Part shown: positions 1 through 7,836 of the stretch, piece after piece
How the letters are laid out: each line of letters opens with the position of its first letter
Position numbering within the stretch: the first letter of the stretch is position 1
From: Solirubrobacteraceae bacterium
GTDB taxonomy: Bacteria; Actinomycetota; Thermoleophilia; Solirubrobacterales; Solirubrobacteraceae
DNA length: 10,771 nucleotides
NCBI GenBank assembly: GCA_030149625.1
Contig: JASLHP010000437.1
Span: 1 to 10,771 of the forward strand
Direction of reading: 5' to 3'
Program-made: the position numbers and the translations under genes
Notes under the pieces: model-generated
Told to the model about the DNA's origin: nothing
Database searches by the model: none
What the model saw: the letters and a program-made list of their open reading frames with translations, nothing else

Positions 1-1
1 C

Positions 2-787
2 GTCACGCTCCCCGGTGCTCCACCACAGTCGATCGGCCACCTGCACGTGCTCAGCGCCACGCGCCGCGAGCTCGAAGACATCTTCCTCGGGCTCGGCTTC
101 ACCGTCATGGAGGGGCCCGAGATCGAGACGGTCCACTACAACTTCGACGCGCTCAACCACAGCCCCACGCACCCCGCGAGAGCACGCACGGACACGTTTT
201 ACGTCACCGAGCACCAGGTCCTGCGCACCCACACCTCGCCGATGCAGGTACGCGCGATGGAGGCCCACCCGCCGCCGCTGTACGTCGTCATCCCCGGTCG
301 CGTCTACAGGCGCGACCTCGACGCGACTCACACACCCCAGTTTCATCAGATCGAGGGCCTCGCGGTCGACGAGGACATCACCCTCGCCGACCTCAAGGGG
401 ACGCTGCTCGCGTTCGCTCAGGCGGTCTTCGGCGACGCGCGAGACGTCAGGCTGCGCCCGCACTTCTTCCCCTTCACCGAGCCTTCCGTGGAGGTCGACG
501 TCTCCTGTTTTAACTGCTCCGGCAGCGGCTTTCTGCGCGACGGCTCCCGTTGTCCGCTCTGCAAGGGCGAGGGCTGGCTGGAGATCCTCGGCGCGGGGGA
601 GGTGGACCCCAACGTCTACTCCTACGTGCCCACCACCGTGGCTAACGCACCCGGCTACGACCCCGAGAGGGTGCAGGGCTTCGCCTGGGGCATGGGCGTC
701 GAGCGGATCGCGATGCTCAAGCACGGCATCCCCGACCTGCGCCTCTACTACGAGAACGATCTGCGCTTCCTGGAGCAGTTCGCATGA
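2..787 (+). CDS. pheS: Phenylalanyl-tRNA synthetase alpha subunit, 5'-truncated by the window edge
   Basis: Catalytic subunit of the cytoplasmic PheRS (alpha2beta2), charging tRNA-Phe with phenylalanine. The frame is open from base 2 and already reads VTLPG...GHLH, the stretch that in this family precedes the catalytic core. About 261 residues are visible of a usual 340-350, so the N-terminal coiled-coil arm lies upstream. The ATG/GTG codons at the left of the window are internal. Class II signatures are clear: GPEIE with NFDALN (motif 1 region), [20 protein letters not shown] (motif 2) and [13 protein letters not shown] (motif 3). Between motifs 2 and 3 sit two CxxCxGxG units (CFNC and CPLC, bases 506-574) that could bind a metal. 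The usual MVHPNV reads EVDPNV here. The stop overlaps the pheT start as ATGA. Confidence 0.97.
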   Translation, partial: VTLPGAPPQSIGHLHVLSATRRELEDIFLGLGFTVMEGPEIETVHYNFDALNHSPTHPARARTDTFYVTEHQVLRTHTSPMQVRAMEAHPPPLYVVIPGRVYRRDLDATHTPQFHQIEGLAVDEDITLADLKGTLLAFAQAVFGDARDVRLRPHFFPFTEPSVEVDVSCFNCSGSGFLRDGSRCPLCKGEGWLEILGAGEVDPNVYSYVPTTVANAPGYDPERVQGFAWGMGVERIAMLKHGIPDLRLYYENDLRFLEQFA

Positions 788-3318
788 GGGTGCCGCTGCC
801 GTGGCTGCGCGAATACTGCGACCCGCCGCTCGCGGCGAGCGCGATCGAGGAGCGGCTGACGATGACCGGCACGAAGGTCGAGGCGATCCACCACCACGGC
901 GTGCGCTCGGCGCACGGGTTCGTCGTCGGACGTGTGCTCAGCGCCGAGGCTCATCCCGACGCCGACCGGCTGAAGGTGTGCACGGTTGACCTCGGCGCCG
1001 GCGAGCTGACCCCTGCGACGATCGTCTGCGGCGCGCCGAACGTCGCCGCTGGCCAGACCGTCGCGGTCGCGCGGCCCGGCGCGGTGATGCCCGACGGCAC
1101 CAAGCTCAAGCAGGCGAAGCTGCGCGGCATCGTCTCCGAAGGCATGATCCTGTCGGAGGCCGAGCTCGAGATCAGCGTCGGCTCAAACGGCATCATGGTG
1201 CTCGACTCACAGGAAGGCACAGGCGGCCAGGCGCTCGATGAGCCATCGTCCTCGGAGCCCGCGCTCGCGCCGGGCACGCCGCTGGAGCAGTTGCTTGCGA
1301 TCTCAGCCGAGGTGCTCGAGCTCGAGATCACGCCCAACCGGCCCGACTGCCTCGGCTTCTACGGTGTCGCGCGCGAGCTTCACGCGGCGACGGGCGCGCC
1401 GCTGTCCGCGGCCCCGTGGCGCGAGGACCCCGGATCTGACGGTCCCGTCTCCGGCGTCGAGGTGATCGTCGAGTGCCCGGACGTGTGTCCCCGCTTCACC
1501 GCGCGTGTGTTCGAGAACGTCACGATCGCGCCCTCGCCGCCGTGGCTGAAGGCGCGGCTGATGGCCGCCGGGCAGCGGCCGATCAACAACGTCGTCGACA
1601 TCACCAACTACGCGATGCTGGTGACCGGGCAGCCGTTGCACGCATTCGACCTCGACCGCGTCGCCGGCGCGCGCCTGACCGTGCGTCGCGCGCGCGACGG
1701 CGAGCGGGTGCAGACGCTCGACGGGCAGACGCGCACGCTCGACGCCGAGATGGTCCTGATCGAGGACGCCGACGGTCCGACGTCGATTGCGGGGCTGATG
1801 GGCGGCGCGCGCTCGGAGGTGCACGACGACACGACGCGCGTGCTGATGGAGGCGGCCACCTGGAATGGCCCCAACATCCACCGCAGCTCGTGGGCGCTCG
1901 CGTTGCGCAGCGAGGCATCCGGGCGCTTCGAGAAGGGACTGCAGCCGGAGCAGTGCATGCACGCGCAGGCGCTCGCCACACAGCTGATGCTCGACCTGTG
2001 CGGGGCAAGCGTCGCCGCCGGCACGATCGACGTCGGTCTGAAGGATGCCGAGCGGGTCACAGCCGGAGCGCAGCTGGGGCTGCGCGAGGCGCGCGTGCGC
2101 GAGATCCTCGGCGTGCCCGTCGCGCCCGAGCGTCAAGCGGAGATCCTGAGCGCGCTCGATTTCCACACCGAAGCGCGCGCGGGTGGTCTCGAGGTGACGG
2201 TGCCGGCGCTCAGGCGCGACGACGTGACCCGCGAGATCGACCTGATCGAGGAGGTCGCGCGCATCGACGGCCTCGAGCGCCTTCCGGCGACGCTCCCCGC
2301 TCGGCGCGGCGCGGCCGGCACGCTCACGCACGCCCAACGCGTGCGCCGCGCCGCCGAGGACGCGATCGTCGGCCGCGGCCTGCACGAGATCGTCGGCTGG
2401 AGCTTCACCGATCCGGAGCTGCTCGACCGCCTGCTGCTACCGGCCGACCACGCGCTTCGCCGTGTCGTGACGCTCGAGAACCCACTGTCGGACGCACAGT
2501 CGATCATGCGCCCGACGCTGCTCGGCTCATTGCTCGACGCCGCTCGGCACAACGTCTCGCGCAACGGATCCGAGATCGCGATATTCGAGTCCGGCACCGT
2601 GTACCGTGCGGCCGCGGGCGAGGCATCCGGCGAGCTGCCCGCGGATGAACACCACGCGCTTGGAGTGTTGCTGAGCGGCTCGCTGCAGCCGCGGTCGTGG
2701 CGCGGGGAGCACCGCGAGGCCGACTTCTTCGCCGTCAAGGCCCTGCTCGAAGCGCTGCTCGATCGCTTCGGCCTGACGTGGTCGGTAGCGCCCGTCACGT
2801 GGCCTTTCCTGCACCCCGGCCGCGGCGCCACGGTGACGGCACGGCCCTCGTGCGGCTCGGCCCTCGCGCGTGCGGGCAGCGGCACCGGCGAGCAGCTCGT
2901 GCGGTTGGGGTTTCTCGGCGAGCTGCACCCGCTCGTCGCGGGCGCGTGGGATCTGCCGCGTACGGCCGCGTTCGCGATCGACGTCGGCGAGCTCGCCGCG
3001 CTGGCCGCGCCGCTCGTCGAGTTCGCCGCATTCGGCCCGTTCCCGCCGCTGCGCCTGGATCTCGCGGTGACGCTGCCCGACTCGGTCGCCGCCGCGGACG
3101 CGCTCGCGAGCGTGCGCGGCGCCGCCGGCGCGATGCTCGAGGACGTTCGCGTGTTCGACGTCTACAGCGGCGAGCAGGTCGGAGAGGGTCGTCGCACGCA
3201 CGCGCGCGCGCAGTCGTTACCTGCGCTCGAGCGGACGCTGACCGACGAGGACATCGAGCCCGTGCGGGCCAAGATCGTCGCTGCGATCGAACGGTTGGGG
3301 GGCGAGCTGCGTGCCTAG
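784..3318 (+). CDS. pheT: Phenylalanyl-tRNA synthetase beta subunit
   Basis: Non-catalytic partner of PheS that binds tRNA and edits mischarged Tyr-tRNA-Phe. It is 844 aa, slightly above the usual 790-820. In order: an N-terminal [11 protein letters not shown] segment; an EMAP/OB tRNA-binding domain (about 43-140, with [13 protein letters not shown] and CGAPNV); a low-complexity linker at about 144-162; the B3/B4 editing region (from [11 protein letters not shown], with [10 protein letters not shown] and [10 protein letters not shown]); B5 (from about 400); the synthetase-like core ([37 protein letters not shown]); and a C-terminal FDX-ACB anticodon-binding domain ([13 protein letters not shown] to the end, with ERTLTDED). 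The ATG overlaps the pheS stop by 4 bases, and GGAG at 772-775 lies 8 bases upstream. Residues 803-815 are a poor match to the FDX-ACB consensus (see findings). Confidence 0.97.
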   Translation: MRVPLPWLREYCDPPLAASAIEERLTMTGTKVEAIHHHGVRSAHGFVVGRVLSAEAHPDADRLKVCTVDLGAGELTPATIVCGAPNVAAGQTVAVARPGAVMPDGTKLKQAKLRGIVSEGMILSEAELEISVGSNGIMVLDSQEGTGGQALDEPSSSEPALAPGTPLEQLLAISAEVLELEITPNRPDCLGFYGVARELHAATGAPLSAAPWREDPGSDGPVSGVEVIVECPDVCPRFTARVFENVTIAPSPPWLKARLMAAGQRPINNVVDITNYAMLVTGQPLHAFDLDRVAGARLTVRRARDGERVQTLDGQTRTLDAEMVLIEDADGPTSIAGLMGGARSEVHDDTTRVLMEAATWNGPNIHRSSWALALRSEASGRFEKGLQPEQCMHAQALATQLMLDLCGASVAAGTIDVGLKDAERVTAGAQLGLREARVREILGVPVAPERQAEILSALDFHTEARAGGLEVTVPALRRDDVTREIDLIEEVARIDGLERLPATLPARRGAAGTLTHAQRVRRAAEDAIVGRGLHEIVGWSFTDPELLDRLLLPADHALRRVVTLENPLSDAQSIMRPTLLGSLLDAARHNVSRNGSEIAIFESGTVYRAAAGEASGELPADEHHALGVLLSGSLQPRSWRGEHREADFFAVKALLEALLDRFGLTWSVAPVTWPFLHPGRGATVTARPSCGSALARAGSGTGEQLVRLGFLGELHPLVAGAWDLPRTAAFAIDVGELAALAAPLVEFAAFGPFPPLRLDLAVTLPDSVAAADALASVRGAAGAMLEDVRVFDVYSGEQVGEGRRTHARAQSLPALERTLTDEDIEPVRAKIVAAIERLGGELRA

Positions 3319-4378
3319 CCCGTCCACCCAGCCGAAGGCGGCAGACGCGCCGCGGCTGATCGTCGCCGGCGCCACCGGTTTCACCGGCGCGCTCGCCGCG
3401 CACCTCCTGTGGCGCCACCCCGACTTCGAGCTCGTCGCCGTCACCGGCCGCTCGGAGCTGGGCCGAGCGCTACGGGATGTCTATCCGCGCTACCGCGTGC
3501 CGTTGAGCTTCGAGCCGCTCGACGTCGAGCGGCTGCAGGGCATCGACGCCGCCATCGTCGCCTATCCGCACGCCGCCGCCGCCCCCACCGTCGCGGCGCT
3601 GCGCGAGCGCGGCATCCGCGTGGTCGATCTCAGCGCCGACTTCCGCCTGCGTTCGCTCGCGAGCTACGAGCAGTGGTACGGAACGCACCCGCGCCCGCAG
3701 CTGCTCGAGCAGGCCGTCTACGGGTTGACCGAGCTGCACCGCGAGCGGATCGCCGGGGCGACGATCGTCGCCAATCCCGGCTGCTATCCGACCGCCTCGC
3801 TGCTCGCGCTCGCGCCGCTCGCCCGCGCCGGTGTGATCGCCGACGTCGTGATCGACGCGAAGCAGGGCATCTCCGGCGCCGGGCGCGTGTTCGACGAGAC
3901 CACGCACCTCTCGATCGCCGGCGAGAACATCGTTCCCTACAAGGTCGCCGCGCACCGGCATACGCCCGAGATCGAGGAGCAGCTGACGCTGCTGAGCGCC
4001 GCCGGTCCCGCCGCGGCATCCGCTGAACACGCGAGCGCGCTGAAGGTCCAGTTCCAGGCGCATCTGGTGCCATTGGATCAGGGCGAGATGGCCAGCTGCT
4101 ATGTCACCACGACGCGCCCCGTCGCCGCCGCGGAGCTGAGCGACATGTACACAGCCGCGTATGCCGACGAGCCGTTCGTCGAGCTAGTCGCCAGCCCGCC
4201 CGGGGTGCTCGAGGTGCGCGAGACCAACTACTGCCGCGTGTTCGCGGCCGCCGACGAGCACACCGGCAAGGTGATCGCGTTCGGCGCGATCGACAACCTC
4301 TGGAAGGGCACGTCCTCGCAGGCCGTGCAGAACCTCAACCTGATGTTCGGCTATCCCGAGACGAGAGGCCTGGCGTGA
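3311..4378 (+). CDS. argC: N-acetyl-gamma-glutamyl-phosphate reductase
   Basis: Third step of the acetylated ornithine pathway: NADPH-dependent reduction of N-acetylglutamyl-5-phosphate to the semialdehyde, in the cytoplasm. It is 355 aa, normal for the family. The Rossmann nucleotide-binding loop GATGFTG is at residues 20-26. The catalytic cysteine is C158 in ANPGCYPTA. The conserved histidine motif HRHTPEI begins at H215. The C-terminal NLWKGTSSQAVQNLNLMFG is characteristic of long-chain ArgC. The GTG start lies inside the end of pheT (8-base overlap), and the G-rich run just upstream (about 3295-3305) can serve as ribosome-binding site. The first 14 residues before RLIVAG are a flexible-looking leader. 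The stop overlaps the argJ GTG, so translational coupling with argJ is likely. Confidence 0.97.
   Translation: MPSPSTQPKAADAPRLIVAGATGFTGALAAHLLWRHPDFELVAVTGRSELGRALRDVYPRYRVPLSFEPLDVERLQGIDAAIVAYPHAAAAPTVAALRERGIRVVDLSADFRLRSLASYEQWYGTHPRPQLLEQAVYGLTELHRERIAGATIVANPGCYPTASLLALAPLARAGVIADVVIDAKQGISGAGRVFDETTHLSIAGENIVPYKVAAHRHTPEIEEQLTLLSAAGPAAASAEHASALKVQFQAHLVPLDQGEMASCYVTTTRPVAAAELSDMYTAAYADEPFVELVASPPGVLEVRETNYCRVFAAADEHTGKVIAFGAIDNLWKGTSSQAVQNLNLMFGYPETRGLA
4363..4368 (+). promoter_or_regulatory. Ribosome-binding site of argJ
   Basis: GAGAGG lies 6 bases before the GTG at 4375, within the end of argC. It favours that GTG over a later in-frame GTG at 4393, so the unusual N-terminal extension of ArgJ is probably translated. 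Confidence 0.55.
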
Positions 4379-5679
4379 GCGCGGGCAAAGACGTGTTCGG
4401 CGATCGCGGCTCGGCCGGCCCGCCGCGACCGTTCTTCGGGTCGCGCTGGGCGCCCGCGCCCACCCACGTGCGGGAGCTCGCCTCCGATGCCGGACTGCCC
4501 GCGGGCTTCCGCGCCGCCGGCGTGACCTGCGGGATCAAGCCGAGTGGCAACCCCGACCTCGGGCTGCTCGTGTGCGATGCCGAGCACCCCGTCAGCGCCG
4601 CGCGCTTTACGGCCACGGCGACGCCGGCCGCGCCGGTGCTGCTCAGCCGCGAGCGCTGCGAGCTCGGCGCCCTGCGCGCGATTCTCGCCAACTCCGGCTG
4701 CGCGAACGCCGCCACCGGCAGGCGCGGCCTCGAAGACGCCGCCAAGACACAGGGCGCGGCCGCAGCCGCGCTCGGGCTGCCCGCGTCCGCGATCGCGGTC
4801 GCCTCGACCGGCGGCATCAGCGACTACCTGCCCGTCGAGGCGATGCTCAGAGGCATCCGCGATGCGCACGGGCAGTTGCGCCGCGAGGGCGAAGCGGACC
4901 TGCAGCGGTCGATCCAGACGACCGACGCGTTCGAGAAGCGCGCGTGCCTGGAGGTGCAACTCCCCTCCGGGTCCGTGCGCGTCAGCGCCCAGTGCAAGGG
5001 CGCGGGCATGATCTCGCCGCGCTTCGCCACCATGTTCTGCTTCGTGCAGACCGACGCCGCGCTTGCGCCTGAGACGGCCGAGCTGCTGTTCGGCGTGTGT
5101 GTCAAGCGGTCGTTCGACCGAGCCTCCGTCGACGGGCAGCTCTCGACCAACGACACCGCGATCCTGATGTGCTCGGGCGCGAGCGGCGTGAGCGTCGAGC
5201 CGGCGAGCGAGGACGAGCTGCGCTTCGGCGAGGCGCTCGACGCGCTGCTGCGCCAGCTCGCGATCATGATGGTCGCCGACGGGGAGGGCGCGGCGAGGAT
5301 CGCGCGCGTCGTGGTGCGCGGCGGCGAGCTCGACGCGGCCGAGACCGCCGCGCGGGCGGTCGCCAACTCGCCGCTCGTGAAGGCCGCGCTGCACAGCGGC
5401 GACCCCAACTGGGGACGCATCGTGCAGGCCATCGGGGGGGCGCTCGGTGGGCGAGCGGGCATCGAGGCGCCGCTTGCCCTCGATCTGGCGATCGAGGGCG
5501 TCCAGGTGTGCTCGGCCGGCGCCGCGACCTCCTACGACGAGGACGCGCTCGCCGCCGCGCTGCAGGCCAGGGAGGTCGAATACGAGATCGTCCTGCCCGG
5601 CGATGGCGCCGAGACCGAGGTGTTCTTCTCCGACCTCTCGCACGAGTACGTGACGGTGAACGCGGACTACCACACATGA
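4375..5679 (+). CDS. argJ: Bifunctional glutamate N-acetyltransferase / ornithine acetyltransferase
   Basis: Moves the acetyl group from N-acetylornithine to glutamate, closing the acetyl cycle. Many members also make N-acetylglutamate from acetyl-CoA. The precursor cleaves itself before a conserved Thr into alpha and beta chains. Here that site is KGAGMISPRFATMF, with T219 (codon 5029-5031) as the expected nucleophile, giving chains of about 218 and 216 residues. Other family signatures are GFRAAGVTCGIKPSG, ANSGCANAATG, DTAILM, GDPNWGRI and the C-terminal EYVTVNADYHT. At 434 aa it is longer than the usual 390-410 because about 45 residues precede GFRAAG. The start forms GTGA with the argC stop. 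Whether the enzyme is bifunctional or only recycles acetyl groups cannot be settled from sequence. Confidence 0.96.
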   Translation: MSAGKDVFGDRGSAGPPRPFFGSRWAPAPTHVRELASDAGLPAGFRAAGVTCGIKPSGNPDLGLLVCDAEHPVSAARFTATATPAAPVLLSRERCELGALRAILANSGCANAATGRRGLEDAAKTQGAAAAALGLPASAIAVASTGGISDYLPVEAMLRGIRDAHGQLRREGEADLQRSIQTTDAFEKRACLEVQLPSGSVRVSAQCKGAGMISPRFATMFCFVQTDAALAPETAELLFGVCVKRSFDRASVDGQLSTNDTAILMCSGASGVSVEPASEDELRFGEALDALLRQLAIMMVADGEGAARIARVVVRGGELDAAETAARAVANSPLVKAALHSGDPNWGRIVQAIGGALGGRAGIEAPLALDLAIEGVQVCSAGAATSYDEDALAAALQAREVEYEIVLPGDGAETEVFFSDLSHEYVTVNADYHT

Positions 5680-5831
5680 CCGCACGAGCTCGCGTGCCGG
5701 CGCTGGACCGCGTCCTCGGTCGCTCGCGTGCGATGCACGCCACGCGGGGTGGATGGGCCTGCGACGCCTTCTCCAGCTCGACTCGCGAACCAGCGTCGCC
5801 AAGTCGAAAGGAGCGTGGATGCGCGATGTAG
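5676..5831 (+). CDS. Possible small ORF bridging argJ and argB (51 aa)
   Basis: An ATG at 5676 overlaps the argJ stop as ATGA, the junction style of this operon. The frame stays open for 51 codons and stops with TAG at 5829-5831, just inside argB (ATG 5819). The product begins MTARARVPALDRV and has 9 arginines in 51 residues. Against a real protein: I recognise no family, about 71% of third positions are G/C (neighbours are above 90%), and the last third has codons unlike its neighbours. Arg codons also arise by chance in GC-rich DNA. It could be a leader-type frame whose translation carries ribosomes across the gap, or mere chance. Confidence 0.22.
   Translation: MTARARVPALDRVLGRSRAMHATRGGWACDAFSSSTREPASPSRKERGCAM
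5708..5807 (+). promoter_or_regulatory. Candidate structured leader upstream of argB
   Basis: Several perfectly complementary arms lie in the only real gap between the arg genes up to argD. CCGCGT (5708-5713) pairs with ACGCGG (5742-5747) and encloses GCGTGC-GAT-GCACGC (5726-5740), a 6-bp stem with a three-base loop. Downstream, GCGACGC (5761-5767) pairs with GCGTCGC (5793-5799), and TCGACT (5778-5783) pairs with AGTCGA (5802-5807). These last two interleave as in an H-type pseudoknot and end on the first base of the argB Shine-Dalgarno. Arms of 6-7 bp are not rare by chance in such GC-rich DNA, and no known riboswitch class was recognised. Confidence 0.27.
5807..5813 (+). promoter_or_regulatory. 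Shine-Dalgarno of argB
   Basis: AAAGGAG, 5 bases before the ATG at 5819, is the strongest ribosome-binding site in the window. It fixes the argB start at 5819 rather than at the upstream in-frame ATG at 5753. Its first base is also the last base of a possible stem (TCGACT/AGTCGA). Confidence 0.75.
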
Positions 5832-6679
5832 GCACGCTGCTCGAGGCGCTCCCGTACATCCGGGACTTCCACGGGCGCACGGTGGTGATCAAGTACGGCG
5901 GCGCCGCGATGGAGGACGCGACGTTGCGCGAGGACTTCGCGCGCGACGTCGTGCTGCTCAAGTACGTCGGTCTGAAACCGATCGTCGTGCACGGCGGCGG
6001 CCCGGAGATCACCGGCTACATGAAGCGCCTCGGCCTGCCCGTGCGGTTCGTCGGTGGGCTGCGCGTCTCTGATGAGAGCACCGTCGAGGTCGCAAAGATG
6101 GTGCTCGTCGGCAAGGTCAACAAGGAGATCGTGCTGCGCTTGAACCGCCACGGTCAGCCGGCGGTCGGGCTCTGCGGCGACGACGGCTCGCTGTTTCGCG
6201 TCGCCCGCCGCGCCGCGCCCGGAGGTGAGGACATCGGCTTCGTCGGACGCATCGAGCGCGTGAACGTCGGCGTGATCGAACACATCGCGAGCGACTACAT
6301 CCCCGTGATCGCGTCGGTCGGCGCCGATCGCGAGGGCAACTCCTACAACGTCAACGCCGACGAGGCGGCGGGCGCCGTCGCGGGCGCGCTCGGTGCATAC
6401 AAGGTGATCTTCCTGACGGACGTGCCGGGTTGGCTCGCTGACCCGGAGGACCCGGCGAGCCTGATCGGTCACGCGACCGCCGAGCGCGTGCAGAGCACAC
6501 TGGACGGCCTCGACGGCGGCATGCGCCCGAAGCTCGAGGCCTGTCTCGGCGCGATCAACGACGGCGTCAGCGCTGCGCACATCCTCGACGGGCGCACGCC
6601 GCACTCGCTGCTGCTCGAGCTCTTCACCGACGCTGGGATCGGCACGAAGATCGAGGCCGGGGAGGCTGGAGCGGGATGA
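5819..6679 (+). CDS. argB: Acetylglutamate kinase
   Basis: Phosphorylates N-acetylglutamate with ATP, usually the feedback-controlled step of arginine synthesis. From the ATG at 5819 it is 286 aa, near the family norm. An in-frame ATG at 5753 would add 22 residues with no family resemblance and lacks the good Shine-Dalgarno. Amino-acid-kinase motifs are VIKYGGAAM (K25), HGGGPEI (58-64), FVGGLRVSD (R82), YNVNADEAAG (N177-D181), LTDVPGW and GGMRPKLEACLGAI (K238), ending TPHSLLLELFTDAGIGTKI. The N-terminal LLEALPYIRDFHGRT before the first strand matches the N-helix seen in arginine-inhibited hexameric forms such as that of Pseudomonas aeruginosa. Feedback inhibition by arginine is therefore likely. 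The stop overlaps the argD start as ATGA. Confidence 0.97.
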   Translation: MRDVGTLLEALPYIRDFHGRTVVIKYGGAAMEDATLREDFARDVVLLKYVGLKPIVVHGGGPEITGYMKRLGLPVRFVGGLRVSDESTVEVAKMVLVGKVNKEIVLRLNRHGQPAVGLCGDDGSLFRVARRAAPGGEDIGFVGRIERVNVGVIEHIASDYIPVIASVGADREGNSYNVNADEAAGAVAGALGAYKVIFLTDVPGWLADPEDPASLIGHATAERVQSTLDGLDGGMRPKLEACLGAINDGVSAAHILDGRTPHSLLLELFTDAGIGTKIEAGEAGAG

Positions 6680-7833
6680 CCCTCGCCGAGCTGCAGCGGC
6701 TCGAGCGCACGAGCGTGATCGGCTCCTACGCGCGCATGCCCGTGGAGTTCGTGCGCGGCGAGGGCGCGCGCCTGTGGGACGACGCGGGCAACGAGTACCT
6801 CGACTTCCTCTGCGGCATCGGCGTCACGAGCCTCGGCCACTGCCACCCGCGCGTGGTCGCGGCGGTGCGCGAGCAGGCCGGCCGCCTGATGCACACGAGC
6901 AACCTCTTCTACACGGAGCCGGCGATGCGCTTGGCCGCGCGCCTGTCGTCGTCGAGTCTCGGCGGCAAGGTGTTCTTCTGCAATTCCGGCGCGGAGGCGA
7001 ACGAGGCAGCGATCAAGCTCGCGCGCAAGGCGCGCGCGGGCGGCGACGTGGTCGTCGTGCACGGCGCCTTCCACGGACGCACATACGGGGCACTGTCAGC
7101 GACGCCGCAAGAGGCCAAGCAGGCGCCGTTCGCGCCATTGGTTCCCGGTTTTCGCGCGGTTGCCCCCGACCCCGACGAGCTGCGCGGCGCGGTCGACGCG
7201 AGCACGGCGGCGGTGCTGCTCGAGCCGATCCAGGGCGAGAGCGGCGTCAACGTGCTGCCCGCAGAGCTGCTCGCGGCCGCGCGCGCGGCGTGCGACGAGC
7301 ACGGCGCCGCGCTCGTATTCGACGAAGTCCAGTGCGGCATGGGGCGCACGGGCACGCGGTGGGCGTATGAACAGACGGGCGTGCGGCCCGATGCGATGAC
7401 GGTCGCCAAGGCGCTCGGCGGCGGGCTCGCGATCGGCGCGCTGATCACAGACGAGCGGCTCGCGGACGTGCTCGTGGCGGGCGACCACGGCTCGACCTTC
7501 GCCGGTGGCCCGGTGATCGCGAGCGCCGCGCTGGCCGCGCTCGAAGTCACCGACGACGCTGCCCTGCTCGAGCGCGTGCGTGAGCTCGGTCAGCGCCTGC
7601 GCGCGGGCCTCGAGGCTCTGCCGCATGTGCTCTCGGTGCGCGGTCGCGGGCTGATGCTCGCGTGCGAGCTCGACCTCGCGGCGCCCGAGGTCGTTCGCCG
7701 CGCGTTGCTCGAGCGACGGCTCGTGCTGAACGCGACGGGGGCCGACACGCTGCGGCTGCTGCCGCCGCTGATCGTCGATGAGGCGGACGTGGACGAGGCG
7801 CTCGCGCGGCTAGCGGCGGCGCTGGAGGCCTGA
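6676..7833 (+). CDS. argD: Acetylornithine aminotransferase
   Basis: PLP-dependent class III aminotransferase that converts N-acetylglutamate semialdehyde to N-acetylornithine with glutamate as amino donor. It is 385 aa, typical. It shows NSGAEANEAAIKLARK (phosphate-binding region), FHGRTYGALSAT, LEPIQGESGV, ALVFDEVQCGMGRTG with D216 (contacts the PLP ring nitrogen in this family), TVAKALGGG with the Schiff-base lysine K245, and HGSTFAGGPVI. The ATG overlaps the argB stop. GGAGG at 6661-6665 and GGAG at 6668-6671 are possible ribosome-binding sites. ArgD enzymes often also serve lysine synthesis as succinyl-DAP aminotransferases, which cannot be judged here. Position directly after argB and before argG supports the arginine role. 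Confidence 0.96.
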   Translation: MTLAELQRLERTSVIGSYARMPVEFVRGEGARLWDDAGNEYLDFLCGIGVTSLGHCHPRVVAAVREQAGRLMHTSNLFYTEPAMRLAARLSSSSLGGKVFFCNSGAEANEAAIKLARKARAGGDVVVVHGAFHGRTYGALSATPQEAKQAPFAPLVPGFRAVAPDPDELRGAVDASTAAVLLEPIQGESGVNVLPAELLAAARAACDEHGAALVFDEVQCGMGRTGTRWAYEQTGVRPDAMTVAKALGGGLAIGALITDERLADVLVAGDHGSTFAGGPVIASAALAALEVTDDAALLERVRELGQRLRAGLEALPHVLSVRGRGLMLACELDLAAPEVVRRALLERRLVLNATGADTLRLLPPLIVDEADVDEALARLAAALEA

Positions 7834-7836
7834 CGC

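Noticed and set aside
15..989. 324-codon plus-strand frame over pheS and early pheT
   Set aside because: Ser/Thr/Arg-rich out-of-frame reading that spans two genes whose correct frames are certain.
5753..5818. Upstream ATG at 5753 as argB start
   Set aside because: It would add 22 residues unlike the family, and AAAGGAG is placed correctly for the ATG at 5819 instead.
4351..6012. 553-codon minus-strand frame opposite argJ and argB
   Set aside because: Composition is that of a reversed GC-rich gene, with no motif; the opposite strand encodes unmistakable ArgJ and ArgB.
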